Part shown: positions 36,562-46,600 of the stretch, piece by piece | Layout: every line of letters begins with the position of its first letter | Position numbering within the stretch: the first letter of the stretch is position 1 | Assembly: GCF_932276165.1 (NCBI RefSeq) | Contig: NC_063993.1 | Coordinates: 4,412,001 to 4,476,000, forward strand | Direction: 5' to 3' | DNA: 64,000 nucleotides | DNA from: Plutella xylostella | Taxonomy: Eukaryota > Arthropoda > Insecta > Lepidoptera > Plutellidae | Notes under the pieces: generated by a model | Told to the model about the DNA's origin: nothing | Databases searched by the model: none | What the model saw: only the letters and a program-made list of their open reading frames with translations | Position numbers and translations under genes: made by a program

Positions 36562-38165
36562 ATCGATGTCAGTAGCGGAAGCAACACGTCTGCAGAAACT
36601 TCTGCATTGGCTTTCAGAGCATCGATAGGTATAGCGTCGATGCCAGGTGCTTTTCGGTTCTTTAGCGATCTTATTGCTGAAGCTATTTCAAGCCGTGTTG
36701 GAGGCTGGATATTTATGTCAAGACAGTATTGGTGACTGTTACTGTCTATATCCTCCTCTGCCACATCTGCGTGCGACGGTTGTGGAGCTTCAAAAACCTC
36801 GCTGAAGTGATGCTGCCATCTTAGAAGCTGGTCTCCCAGTGTTACTAAGAGCTTACCGTCCTGGCTCTTTATGGGTCGGTCTTTCCTGGGTTTGCGGCAC
36901 AACTCTTTCCCTGCTCGGTACACTTCTCTGGTGTTCCCAGTCATGGCAGCTTTTTCTGCTCTACGAGCGATAGACTCAGCCCAGCGTCGCTTATCTTTTT
37001 TAAGGCTACGTTTGATGTCGCTTTCGCATAAGAAGTATTCGTAGGCTAGCGCTTCTTTAGCATCGTGATCCTGCTCTGCGTTCAGCTGACCTTTGATGGA
37101 TTTGCGATTTTGGATTTTATCCCACGTCTCGTTTGTGATCCATTCCTTCCGAGAATACTCCTTATATCCTAACACTTCCTTGCAGCAATTTTGTAACACG
37201 TCGCTAAGCTGGCCCCAGTGCTCTTCGATCGGAGCTTCGTCTATGGCTAGAGAGAAGTATCTGTTGTGGAGCTCAACGCCAAATCTTTGTTTTACGTCGG
37301 GATCCTGAAGTTTGTCAACGTCGAAAGGTTTGTTTGTCGGTGTTGATCTCTGTTGAGCGTTTGCTATCTTCAGCTTGATCTTAGCGACGACAAGGTGATG
37401 GTCACTATGCACGTCCGCACCTCTTTTATTTCTAACGTCTAACAACGAGTGCCTCCACTTTCTACTGATCATAAAGTGATCTATCTGGTTTTCTGTTCGC
37501 CGATCTGGCGAAACCCAGGTCACCTTATGGCAGTTCTTGTGCGGGAACACTGATCCACCAATAACAAAATCGTTTTCGCAGCAAAGCTCCACAAGCATAT
37601 CTCCATTTTCGGATCGATCTCCTAGAGCATGTTTTCCTACCCATGACTCTATGCCTCTGTTGTCACAACCTATTTGAGCATTAAAGTCACCCATGCACAT
37701 CACTATATCCTGCTTTTTAATGGCTTTCAATGTGGAATTCAACTGACTATAAAAAGTTTCCTTTTCTGCCATATCAGCTTTGTTAGTGGGAGCATAACAT
37801 TGGACAACCGTAATTTTCCTCACCCTTGACATAAAGCGGGCTGTCATTATGCGCTCAGATACCGGGTTCCAGTCTAATAAACTCTTCTGGGCATTTCTGC
37901 TAAGCAATATTGCTACTCCTGCTTCATGCTTGTCCGGTTTGCCGGAGTATAGGAGAGTCATGTCACCCACTCTTTCTTCTCCGAAATCCTTCCATCTTGC
38001 CTCTGAGATGCCCATAATATCAAGTTGGTATTCTGTCATGTACTTCGCTACTTGATGCACTCTGCTCTCTTCGCGCATTGTTCGCACATTCCATATGCCA
38101 ATCAAAGTCCGTTTTTTCGCGCCAAAAGTCTGTTGTTTAGAATCAGTCCGTTTATTTCTTCTCAA
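36510..38165 (-). pseudogene. RTE LINE endonuclease half (frameshifted)
   Basis: 551 codons. The AP-endonuclease-like domain has the expected motifs: GIWNVRTM (23-30), ISEARW with catalytic Glu55, the YAPTN region (124-128), GDFNAQ with Asp160/Asn162, and SDHH with Asp255/His256. This enzyme nicks target DNA to prime reverse transcription. The frame then runs into the start of the reverse transcriptase region (KAPGIDAIPIDALK) but is shifted at about 36545 and stops at 36510, whereas the continuation (QVPDSWKEG) lies in another frame. The start shown is the first Met in frame; the domain begins soon after it. Confidence 0.85.
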
Positions 38166-38531
38166 AGTTTCAGTAATTTAATGGATTTTCAGCTATATGA
38201 GTAATTAGCCCATAGTAGCCTAGTCTGCTAGTAGGGCTGCTACTTTACAAGCGTACAGACACGCTTTGCAGAATTTTTTAAGGGCCTTTTGCACCCCAAG
38301 GCCTATACTGCGTGGCCTCATCCAGCGATAGCTAGGTGAATGGTTATCCCGCCATTGGCTCGGTCGCCATTGCCCCGTCCGTTATCTAGCAGGGAGCACC
38401 ACGGCTGTGGAGCGCGAGCCGCAGAGCCGCCGCCAGCAATTCGTACGAACCACCAGCGCGTGCAGGTGGGGATGACATTTGGGTCGGGTAGATGTTGATC
38501 CCGTTCTCCCCTTACTCCCCAACAATAGATA

Positions 38532-39826
38532 GAATTACATATTAATCACAAGCGCCGAGTTACGTTTGACGACATGCACCCATTTAATTAATTCAAATAA
38601 GTAACTACAATTACTTAAATATACTTCTGAAACCCATTAGTTATAATTATGTACCTACTACGTTATTTACTTAGGTATAGCTAAAGCTAAGAGCTTCTAA
38701 GTGGAGGTCGACCTTTTCATCTCAGATTTCGTCGCTGCGGCTGACGTTCTTTCAAAATAGCTTGAATTAATTATGTACCTACTCGGGGAATTCTACTGAA
38801 GAATTTTGCACCACGGCCTTGCTGATATGAAATTAAAAACTGAACTTTAGATATCTATAAAGGCGTCTTTATTTACCCACTTAATTTCTCAATAGTTAGG
38901 TATATCGGGTAAGTATTATAGGAAGAAAATAAAATATTATTTTATTCAACGTAAAATTTGACAATTATTTGGTGATAGCATAGAACAACGCGGACTCGGG
39001 TGTACCCAAGGACTTTGTAATGACTGTACATGGGGTTTAGAGGTGTAACTTCGTTATTTTGTTGTGCAGGGGGTTTACAGGTGAAGTCCCGTAGGTAAAG
39101 ATACGTAAAAGATTCATTTACTTCTTACGGAGACAATGGCGTATTGTCTAACTACCCGCTTGAATTACTCAACGTGGTGGCCGAATTACGCAGCGAAGAG
39201 GGAACTTGCGGCTGTTTAATGAGATTTAAATAATTAATGAGCGTGCAAAATTGGTTTCTTTTTTCAGTAAGCAACCCCGGGTTGTGGGGTAGCCAGAGAT
39301 GAAAAAATCGCCATAATTGCGACCCCGTCTACATGGAAATGGTTCCCAATTCGACTACTTTTTCAAAACATTACGAGGGGTCTTGTCTTCGCCCCGCCAT
39401 AATTCATAATAAGTTTCCTATTACGGAGTGTAATTATAAGCATGACTCTGCTCTACATAAGGATTAAAATTTAAATGGAATACTTTGCTGGATACCTTCT
39501 TTAACAGTAAAACATATTACATATAAATTAAAATATTTGCTCAGTCTTGCGTAATAATACTTGTAGAGTAGTCAACGTACGTAGTACCTATGGAGGTTTG
39601 CTATATGTAGGAGGCGGACTCTAGTGTCGGACTTTAGGTAGCCTATCTTTTTGGTCCGAAATATTCTAATACCTACTTAATAGAAACCATAATGTCACTC
39701 TTTGGGACATACCTAGGACCTAGATACCTACATAATGTCGTTCAGTGCAGTGGACTACTCCTGGCTGAATATCGAGTCCTAAATGACCATTCACTCATCT
39801 TAGACCTGTAAGATTTACGACCGTTA
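38532..39826. other. Non-coding DNA, nothing recognised
   Basis: AT-rich. It contains a TTATTCAACGTAAAATTT word at about 38942 that also occurs near 18751, perhaps from a shared old repeat. Confidence 0.4.
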
Positions 39827-40024
39827 GGCCTGGGTCTCCTATTTTACGCCGCAGGTCGTGTCCAGCGTCTCGCCGTAGGCCGCGTCACGATGCTCACTAT
39901 AGAAATGTACTGATGCGGTCTCCCTCACACGCCGACGTTGGCGCGTAGATGTAGTGAGCATCGTGACGCGGCCTACGGCGTGACGCTGGACGCAACCTAC
40001 GACGAGAAATAGGAGACCCCGGCC
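39827..40024. mobile_element. Foldback MITE (198 bp), Harbinger-like TTA target duplication
   Basis: Arms of about 75 bp pair across a 50-bp spacer. The outer ends are GGCCTGGGTCTCCTATTT at 39827 and the complement of GGCCGGGGTCTCCTATTT at 40024. The innermost part, GGCCGCGTCACGATGCTCAC, is perfect. A TTA direct repeat flanks it (39824-39826 and 40025-40027), as for PIF/Harbinger elements. It has no coding capacity. Confidence 0.75.
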
Positions 40025-40027
40025 TTA

Positions 40028-41033
40028 ACGTTATATTGTTTTTTTTTCATATCAACTCAGGCAGTTATACTTCGCTCGTTGTTAATTTACTAAGTAGATA
40101 CTTACCTAATTATGGGCATTGTCATGTGGGATGGTATGGAATATGTATGTAGGTACTTATTTCGTAAAGGTATTATTTTACGTGAACTAGCAAGGACATA
40201 TATCAAAATAAAGTAACGGTGAAGTACTCGTATAAATAGCATATAATGTGGGAACTACTCAATCGTAAGATTATGATCTATACACAAAATGAGCGGTCAA
40301 ACGTGGTAGTTGACAGACAGAATTCCGTTATACTTTATAAGAAAAAATCTGCTACTGTAATTATAATACATATCGGGATCCTTTCCAAAGAAATCAGAAA
40401 GAAAACCGTTAGCTTTCCACATCGCTGAATCGTCAACTTTGACATGCTCATGAGGCGATTTTACTTAAAACGTAACATTTACTTGGCTGGCCACATTTAA
40501 ATGAAATCGCATTATCGTCACATCTCGCAATTTGGCTACAATCCAAAGTAGTGAAACATATTTGAGCTGTTTGCTAGTTGGATAAGGTTTGTATTGGATT
40601 GGAGGAGGAAGTTGGGTGATGTATTCAAATGCATCGTGATTGACATCGCGGCGGGCGGTCACCGCGACCGGTGCTCGGGCCGGGTCCCCCTGCCTCTGAA
40701 CCACATTGTTAACCCTGACCACGGATCAAGGCTTTCTTGATCGAACACAAACCGATTTAAATTACTGTACGCCTCGTAAAAGTAATTCTTAACGGCATAT
40801 TTTTGGGAATCATGGGAAATAGTTTATTATTTGGGAATTTCCGTTAGGTTATTGTTGCATGTAGAGTAGACAGATTTGATTTTAATTGAAGATAAAGTCG
40901 TTGTTGATAATTGAATTTTGAATGGGGAGTCATAACGTTTCTATCCGAATTTATTTTATACTTAGGTAGGTATAATTTATCCACATAATCCAATGCTTGA
41001 CTGAATGCCTGACTCTAGGCAACTTCTTAGAAA
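40028..41033. other. Non-coding DNA, nothing recognised
   Basis: No exon, RNA gene or repeat end was recognised. Confidence 0.4.
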
Positions 41034-41201
41034 CAAATTGTTAGTATTAAGAGGGTAGCTCGCGATCAAGCGGGCAGTCGCAATATAGCCGTGTGTTGGA
41101 ACGTACACTAGCCGTTATCATTTTAACCAACTTACCTAAACTAACAGTGGCGACGAATTGAACTTTACGCGTGTGATATTCTGTTATTTAAATATCGTAA
41201 A

Positions 41202-41483
41202 ATGGCAAAATCATCCGTGGGTTCATTAAATGTGTTCAATCACGAAACCCAAGATTGGACTTTGTACAAGGGACGGTTAGAACAATGGTTCGAAGATAGT
41301 GACGTAGTAGAATCAACAGACAAGTTGGGTTCTAAACGGCGTGCTATTTTGTTAAGTAGTCTGGCGGAGACTACGTATCGACTCACTAGAGACCTAGCAC
41401 TTCCTAAGGATGTGGGGAAATTGACCTACGATGAAGTGGTCGCTTTGTTGGACGGTCACTTTAAGGTTAAAAAATCATATTAG
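41202..41483 (+). pseudogene. Truncated gag of the mag-like retrotransposon
   Basis: 93 codons beginning MAKSSVGSLNVFNHETQ. The segment WTLYKGRLEQWF and the later LTYDEVVALLDGHF are the conserved start of gag in lepidopteran gypsy/mag elements, the capsid N-terminal region. The frame ends artificially: its last codons and stop come from the left end of the inserted mariner. Zinc knuckle, protease, reverse transcriptase and integrase are all missing. Confidence 0.8.
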
Positions 41484-42767
41484 GTCCTTACATATGAAAT
41501 TGGCGTTTTGTCGTACTGGCCACTTTGATCTCAAATATTACCTTTATGGTTAGGAATTCCAAATTCAAATTCATACAGATATTTACTCATGCATTTGTGT
41601 TTCAAACCCCCTAATTCATTTGTTTTTTCTTCTTTTATTTTTTTCTTTGTGTCACTCTGTTTACAAAATGGAAAACTTGAAATATCGCGTTATTTACGAG
41701 TATGGGTTCCACCGTGGCACCAGTGCTGCAGAAACGGCTCGAAGGATTAATGATGTGTATGGTGACGGTGTCGCTAAAGAAAACACAGTGCGTTTTTGGT
41801 TCCAACGTTTTCGTTCTGGAAATTTCGACCTGCAGAACAAGCCTCGTGGACGGCCGGAGACCAAAGTTGATAATGAAGAATTGGAGGCTATTGTGGAAGC
41901 GGATCCATCGCAAACCACGTCCGAGTTAGCTGCAGGCTCCGGTGTTAGTGATAAAACTATTCTAATCCACTTGAAGCAAATTGGGAAGGTGAAAAAGCTT
42001 GAAAGGTGGGTACCTCATGAATTGAGTGAAGCAAACCGACAAACGCGCGTCGACTGCTGCGTTACGTTACTCAACCGGCACAATAATGAAGGAATTTTAA
42101 ATCGAATCATTACCTGTGATGAAAAGTGGATCCTCTACGATAATCGGAAGCGCTCATCGCAATGGCTAAACCCTGGCGAACCAGCCAAATCCTGCCCTAA
42201 GCGAAAATTTACAAAAAAAAAGTTGCTTGTAAGTGTTTGGTGGACTAGTGCCGGTGTCGTTCACTACAGCTTTCTTAAATCTGGCCAGACGATTACGGCA
42301 GATATCTATTGTCAGCAACTGCAAACCATGATGGAAAAGCTAGCTGCTAAACAACCGAGGCTGGTCAATCGCTCTAGGCCACTGCTGCTTCAGGACAACG
42401 CTAGACCACACACTGCACAACAGACGGCTACCAAATTAGAGGAGCTTCAATTAGAATGTCTTAGACATCCACCGTACTCTCCGGACCTTGCTCCAACAGA
42501 TTACCATTTTTTTCGCAATTTGGATAACTACTTGCAAGGAAAAAAACTCAACTCCGATGGGGCAGTCCAAACCGCCTTCAAAGATTTTATTGATTCCCGC
42601 CCGAATGGTTTTTTTAGTAAGGGGATCAATGAACTACCTATGAGATGGCAAAAGTGCATACATAGCAATAGTACATACTTTGATTAATTTAATATATTTC
42701 ATTTAAAAAAAAAAACGACTTTATGTTCCTCCTATAGAAAACGCCAATTTCATATGTAAGGACCTAA
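41480..42767 (+). mobile_element. Mariner transposon, cecropia type, complete (1288 bp)
   Basis: Perfect terminal inverted repeats begin TTAGGTCCTTACATATGAAA at 41480, with the complement ending at 42767. The TA target duplication is at 41478-41479 and 42768-42769. It contains one uninterrupted transposase gene. Length and ends fit an intact mariner inserted into the remnant gag. Confidence 0.95.
41668..42687 (+). CDS. Mariner transposase, apparently intact
   Basis: 339 codons from MENLKYRVIY, the usual mariner length. Two N-terminal helix-turn-helix regions (about 1-110) bind the inverted repeats. The linker motif WVPHEL is at 114-119. The DDE catalytic triad is complete: Asp151 in TCDEKW, Asp243 in DNARPH, Asp278 in YSPDLAPTDY, with 34 residues between the last two, the D,D34D signature. 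The subfamily looks like cecropia, the group that also gave human SETMAR. Gln242 precedes the second Asp where relatives usually have His. An in-frame Met 16 codons upstream is unlikely to be used. No stop or frameshift was seen, so it could be active. Confidence 0.95.
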   Translation: MENLKYRVIYEYGFHRGTSAAETARRINDVYGDGVAKENTVRFWFQRFRSGNFDLQNKPRGRPETKVDNEELEAIVEADPSQTTSELAAGSGVSDKTILIHLKQIGKVKKLERWVPHELSEANRQTRVDCCVTLLNRHNNEGILNRIITCDEKWILYDNRKRSSQWLNPGEPAKSCPKRKFTKKKLLVSVWWTSAGVVHYSFLKSGQTITADIYCQQLQTMMEKLAAKQPRLVNRSRPLLLQDNARPHTAQQTATKLEELQLECLRHPPYSPDLAPTDYHFFRNLDNYLQGKKLNSDGAVQTAFKDFIDSRPNGFFSKGINELPMRWQKCIHSNSTYFD

Positions 42768-42797
42768 TATAACCATCTTACCTAAACTAACACAAAT

Positions 42798-43664
42798 TTA
42801 ATAATGAGCAGTAATCATCTTCATTAGTTGTATTACACATTTAATGAGTTCTATAAATAGTATGTTGCAGATGCAGTGTCCGCGGAAGCCGGCAGTAGCG
42901 GGTACTTGGCTTGTGCCACCCCACACTTCATTGTCGATTGAACAACACAAAAAACTCTCCCTGCTTGTTTACCCCACTTTTTACCTTTTTTGTTAATTCT
43001 TTTTTTTACCTTTGTGGCACGGCGCACGCGGCAACTGCCTTTATAGATATCTCATTGAGGCGTTATGGCACTGCTTTGTGGCGATCATCGGTAACGTAAT
43101 TCATTTTTAATGTTTAGTTAAATGTTTGAATCGAAGGATTTGTCGATCGGCCCTCTCTATTATATCTTAATTTGTTGACGCTGGATGTTGTGCAATCATT
43201 CATCGGATTTACACATATGATCTTTGGTAGTGGCAGGTAAGTTGGTATGTGAAATAAAACTGAAATATCTGAATAATATAAAATTTATTGTATTAAGTTT
43301 CTAGCTTTATCAATAAATAGACTTTAATGTATTTTATACGCATGTACACATGAAACTTAATACTGCGACCGTAACCAAAACATCAACAAAAACATAACAA
43401 TTCTTATCACTCCAAATCATGGTATAAAATTTACCAACCATATTATCTTATGGAAAACTTTTGTTAGTGAATTACTTTTAAATATTAAATGCATGTGTAA
43501 GTAGTTATTAAATTAGTCCGTAGAAATATTGCTAGCATTTTATTTTATCATAGGAATTAGATTAGAAGTATGAGCCCACTTTAGTTTTGTATTATGTTTT
43601 GTGCAGTGAGCTTAGAAATCTATTGCCTAGGCATTGGGTTTAAATTTGACTTCACTTGACTTGG
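42798..43664. other. Non-coding DNA downstream of the synthetase gene (minus strand)
   Basis: 43284-43664 is the probable 3' UTR of the cysteinyl-tRNA synthetase gene. The remainder has no recognised content. Confidence 0.4.
43284..43289 (-). terminator. Candidate poly(A) signal of the cysteinyl-tRNA synthetase gene
   Basis: TTTATT on the plus strand (AATAAA on the coding strand), about 380 bases after the stop codon at 43665. Confidence 0.4.
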
Positions 43665-46600
43665 TCAGCAAGCAGTGTTGATGGATGCTAAGTACTCGTT
43701 GTATTTCTTTTCTTGAGCCAGCTGTAGTTTCTGCAGTTTTTTGACGAGTCCCTTGCTGATTTCCTTGCCCTCGTGATCGTGGGTTGGTAAGCCCTGAAAC
43801 AAAGTATAAGAAATGAGTTACGTATTCTGGGTTTATTGGCCTCGTATCAAAGGTAGTTTATAGATTCATTTTGCGATATATTTTACAGATTTCAATATTT
43901 ATGTTCAATAATGGAGGTAAAGAATACCAATACCTACATATAAATGTATGTACTTACTGATAAAATGTATTACGTTTAGCATTACGAGATGCAAAATTGG
44001 AATTTTATAAATAACTTGGAGTTTTGCTAAAAAGCCTTTTTCAGAAAAAAAACTGAATTTTTGAAGTAAGTATTTTGTTATTTTGAAACACCCCGTATAA
44101 ATGATATCGTACTAACCTTATCATCGAACTTGGAATACTTGTCGGTCTCCTTTCTAAACATCTCATTGGGCGGGATCTTCTTTTGTTCTTCTTTAGCCTT
44201 CTGCGCTTCCAGAAGTTCCTGTTTCTTCTTCAGCTTCTCCGCTTCGATGCGTTTCTTCTCCTCTCGCTCCTTCATCAGCTCTTCTTTGCTCACCAGCTTC
44301 ACTACTGTCCTGTCTGTAATAGGGTATACGTTGATAAGTTAGGCATACGAAACAATTACATGCATGATGCCGATGGTTGTGATCCCCGAAATGGTAGTTA
44401 GAGGTGACCCGCAAGCGAGCATATAGCGTCCCATTTCAGATTGAATGGTATTTTCCATGTCCCACCGTATTTATTATACGCTCGTGTGACACGTGTGCTA
44501 TATAGCGCCAGCTTCTAGCATTGCCCTACCTTCCACCGTGGAAAAGGACAGCATTTAGCGCGTGGTATCCATTTCGCACAATGACAACATAGCGCGCTGT
44601 ATTTCGCACATCTGGTAAATGCTCAAAATTCTTTCCTCTTGGAGCGTGAATACGAATCTCAGGATCTAAGATATAGCTTCTCTTACTCTCTAGTATCTTA
44701 CCAGGTTTATCCTCCAGTCGTACTCCCAGCTCGGGCAGCTGTTCGTCCCTGAGCTGGTCGCAGAGTGCCAGCACCTCCGCCGCGCCCGCCGCCCGCGCCG
44801 CGTCGCGCACCCGAGCGCGGAATGTGCTGAGAGCCTCGAGGTACGGCATCACTGTCTCTTCTAGCTGTTGAAGTGTAGGTGGGTGTTAAGGTGGGTACTT
44901 GTAAAAGTTACAGACTGTAATGTAACATTCCATTCCCAGCGAGCATGTTACGCATCGCTGTCAAAATCTCGCTGGTTTCCCCGTAACACTACGTACTGAA
45001 TGCTTCCTGTGTAGCATGTTACATTACACCTCGTAACGGTATCAGTACCCACCTTTAAAAGGATGGCTTTGGCTTAGGAAAGACTTCAGTGGGCTTAGAA
45101 ATAGACTTGGATGGACTGAAGAAATTGATGTTTAGTGTGTACTCTGTTATTTACTGTGTTTTCTAATTTGAAATGTATATTTATACTCTTTTATGTGTAA
45201 TATAAAGTGTTTATAAATAAATAAATAGGGTTTCGTCATGTCTTTTTATCTCTCTCCATTTAATAATTTATTCTTTGGCGAACCTCCTTCACTCACTCAT
45301 TCATTCGTTCCCTTTCCAATTTACTTCATTCACTAAAATAAACACAGTCTAGTACTCTGTACTTACACAAACAGCACTACTATCGCCGACCGGGAACCCG
45401 ATGTCTCCTCTTGGTCCGTCGATGGTTCCGAACACGTGCAGTATGTCCATAACGAACTCGACCGATCGGTCAATATGGGCGAGCCTCCTTCACTCACTCA
45501 TTCATTCTCTTTGCAATTTACTTCATTCATTCACTCCTTCCTTACGCTAAACACAGTCTTAAGGGCTAGCATGGGGCGCATTTAAGACGTGACAAAAGTC
45601 CTCCGTCGCACTCGCTCTTGAGGCTGCGCGATGTCATTGAGCGCGATGCAAAACTTTTGTCACGTCTTTATTTCGCCCCGTGCTAGCCGTTGTGGTGTAC
45701 TTACACAAACAGCACTACTATCGCCAACAGGGAACCCGATGCCTCCTCTTGGTCCGTCGATAGTTCCGAACACGTGCAGTATGTCCGTCACATACTTGGC
45801 CGCGGTGGTGAGTAGCGGCGAGCTGTGGGGCTGGGTACTGCGCAGGTACTGGTGGGTAGCGGTCACCAGCTCACGCAGGGCGTCTAGAGCGCTGCGCGTG
45901 TCTATGTTGTCTGGAATAGGGGTGGAGTGTTAGATTTTGGAACTCTGGACTCACGGCATGGGTCCATTATCTATATAATCTCAGCCCTGTGTTTATGGCG
46001 AATAGACATAGGTATAGTAATATTTATCTCCGTCGATAACGGACCCGTACAGCAGGGATTAAAGCACGAATTTGCTCAAGACACAATACCTATATGATTG
46101 CTAGAAAAAGGTTTGCATTATTCTTACAATGGTTACCTACATACTTTGATGTTGGTTGATACAATATTGGTACGAAATATATGCAGTTGGCTGTGAAAAT
46201 AATCAAAATGCTAAACACAGTAGCGCGATTTAGACCTAGGGTTCGAATCCTAACGGAAGAAATTGGTTTACGTACAGATATTAATTTGATCTACGATCTT
46301 GGATATTCTGTGTTTGTGTGTTTTTGTAATCTAAAACTGTGTGTTCTCTTTTTATTATTGTTAGTATAAAATATGTACTCAGAAGCAATTTAATTAATTT
46401 TCACTTTGTTAGCAGTCAGTAGTGAGGACAGCAATTAATTTAGATGAGTTTCAAGTAAAGAGGAAAAATAAATAGTATTATTTACCAAAGCTTTCCGGAT
46501 ATAATGAAACATTAATTAAATCTTATTTTTATCCTCTTTCATAAGGCTCACATCATAAAATCTGTAACCTCCGAGAGCTCATAGAATATGATTCAACATT

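Larger units (their letters stand above)
35168..38520 (-). mobile_element. Full-length RTE-type LINE (3353 bp) with 11-bp target duplication
   Basis: The element lies on the minus strand, from 38520 (5' end) to 35168 (3' end, TATG-type tail). The exact 11-bp direct repeat AACAATAGATA at 35157-35167 and 38521-38531 marks the insertion. It encodes an apurinic-type endonuclease followed by a reverse transcriptase, the RTE layout, and has the short tandem 3' tail typical of RTE. A frameshift near 36540-36550 splits the protein, so this copy cannot move by itself, but length and target duplication show a recent, complete insertion. Confidence 0.9.
41039..42792 (+). mobile_element. Collapsed short-LTR gypsy (mag-like) retrotransposon with a nested mariner
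   Basis: A 5-bp target duplication CAAAT (41034-41038 and 42793-42797) bounds it. The 5' LTR is 41039-41146 (TGTTAG...CTAACA, 108 bp). One base later, TGGCGACGA at 41148 looks like a tRNA-Ser primer-binding site. Then comes the start of gag. On the right only the last about 23 bp of the 3' LTR remain (42770-42792, one difference from the 5' LTR). Everything between early gag and the LTR tail is deleted, and a mariner sits exactly at that junction. Very short LTRs are typical of the mag lineage. Confidence 0.8.

Noticed and set aside
35213..36628. Long plus-strand frames opposite the LINE (up to 284 codons)
   Set aside because: Antisense shadows of the reverse transcriptase; no motif of their own.
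41620..41667. Longer mariner transposase start 16 codons upstream
   Set aside because: The extension is a poly-Phe/Leu run encoded by the T-rich leader. All relatives begin at the MENLKYR-type Met.
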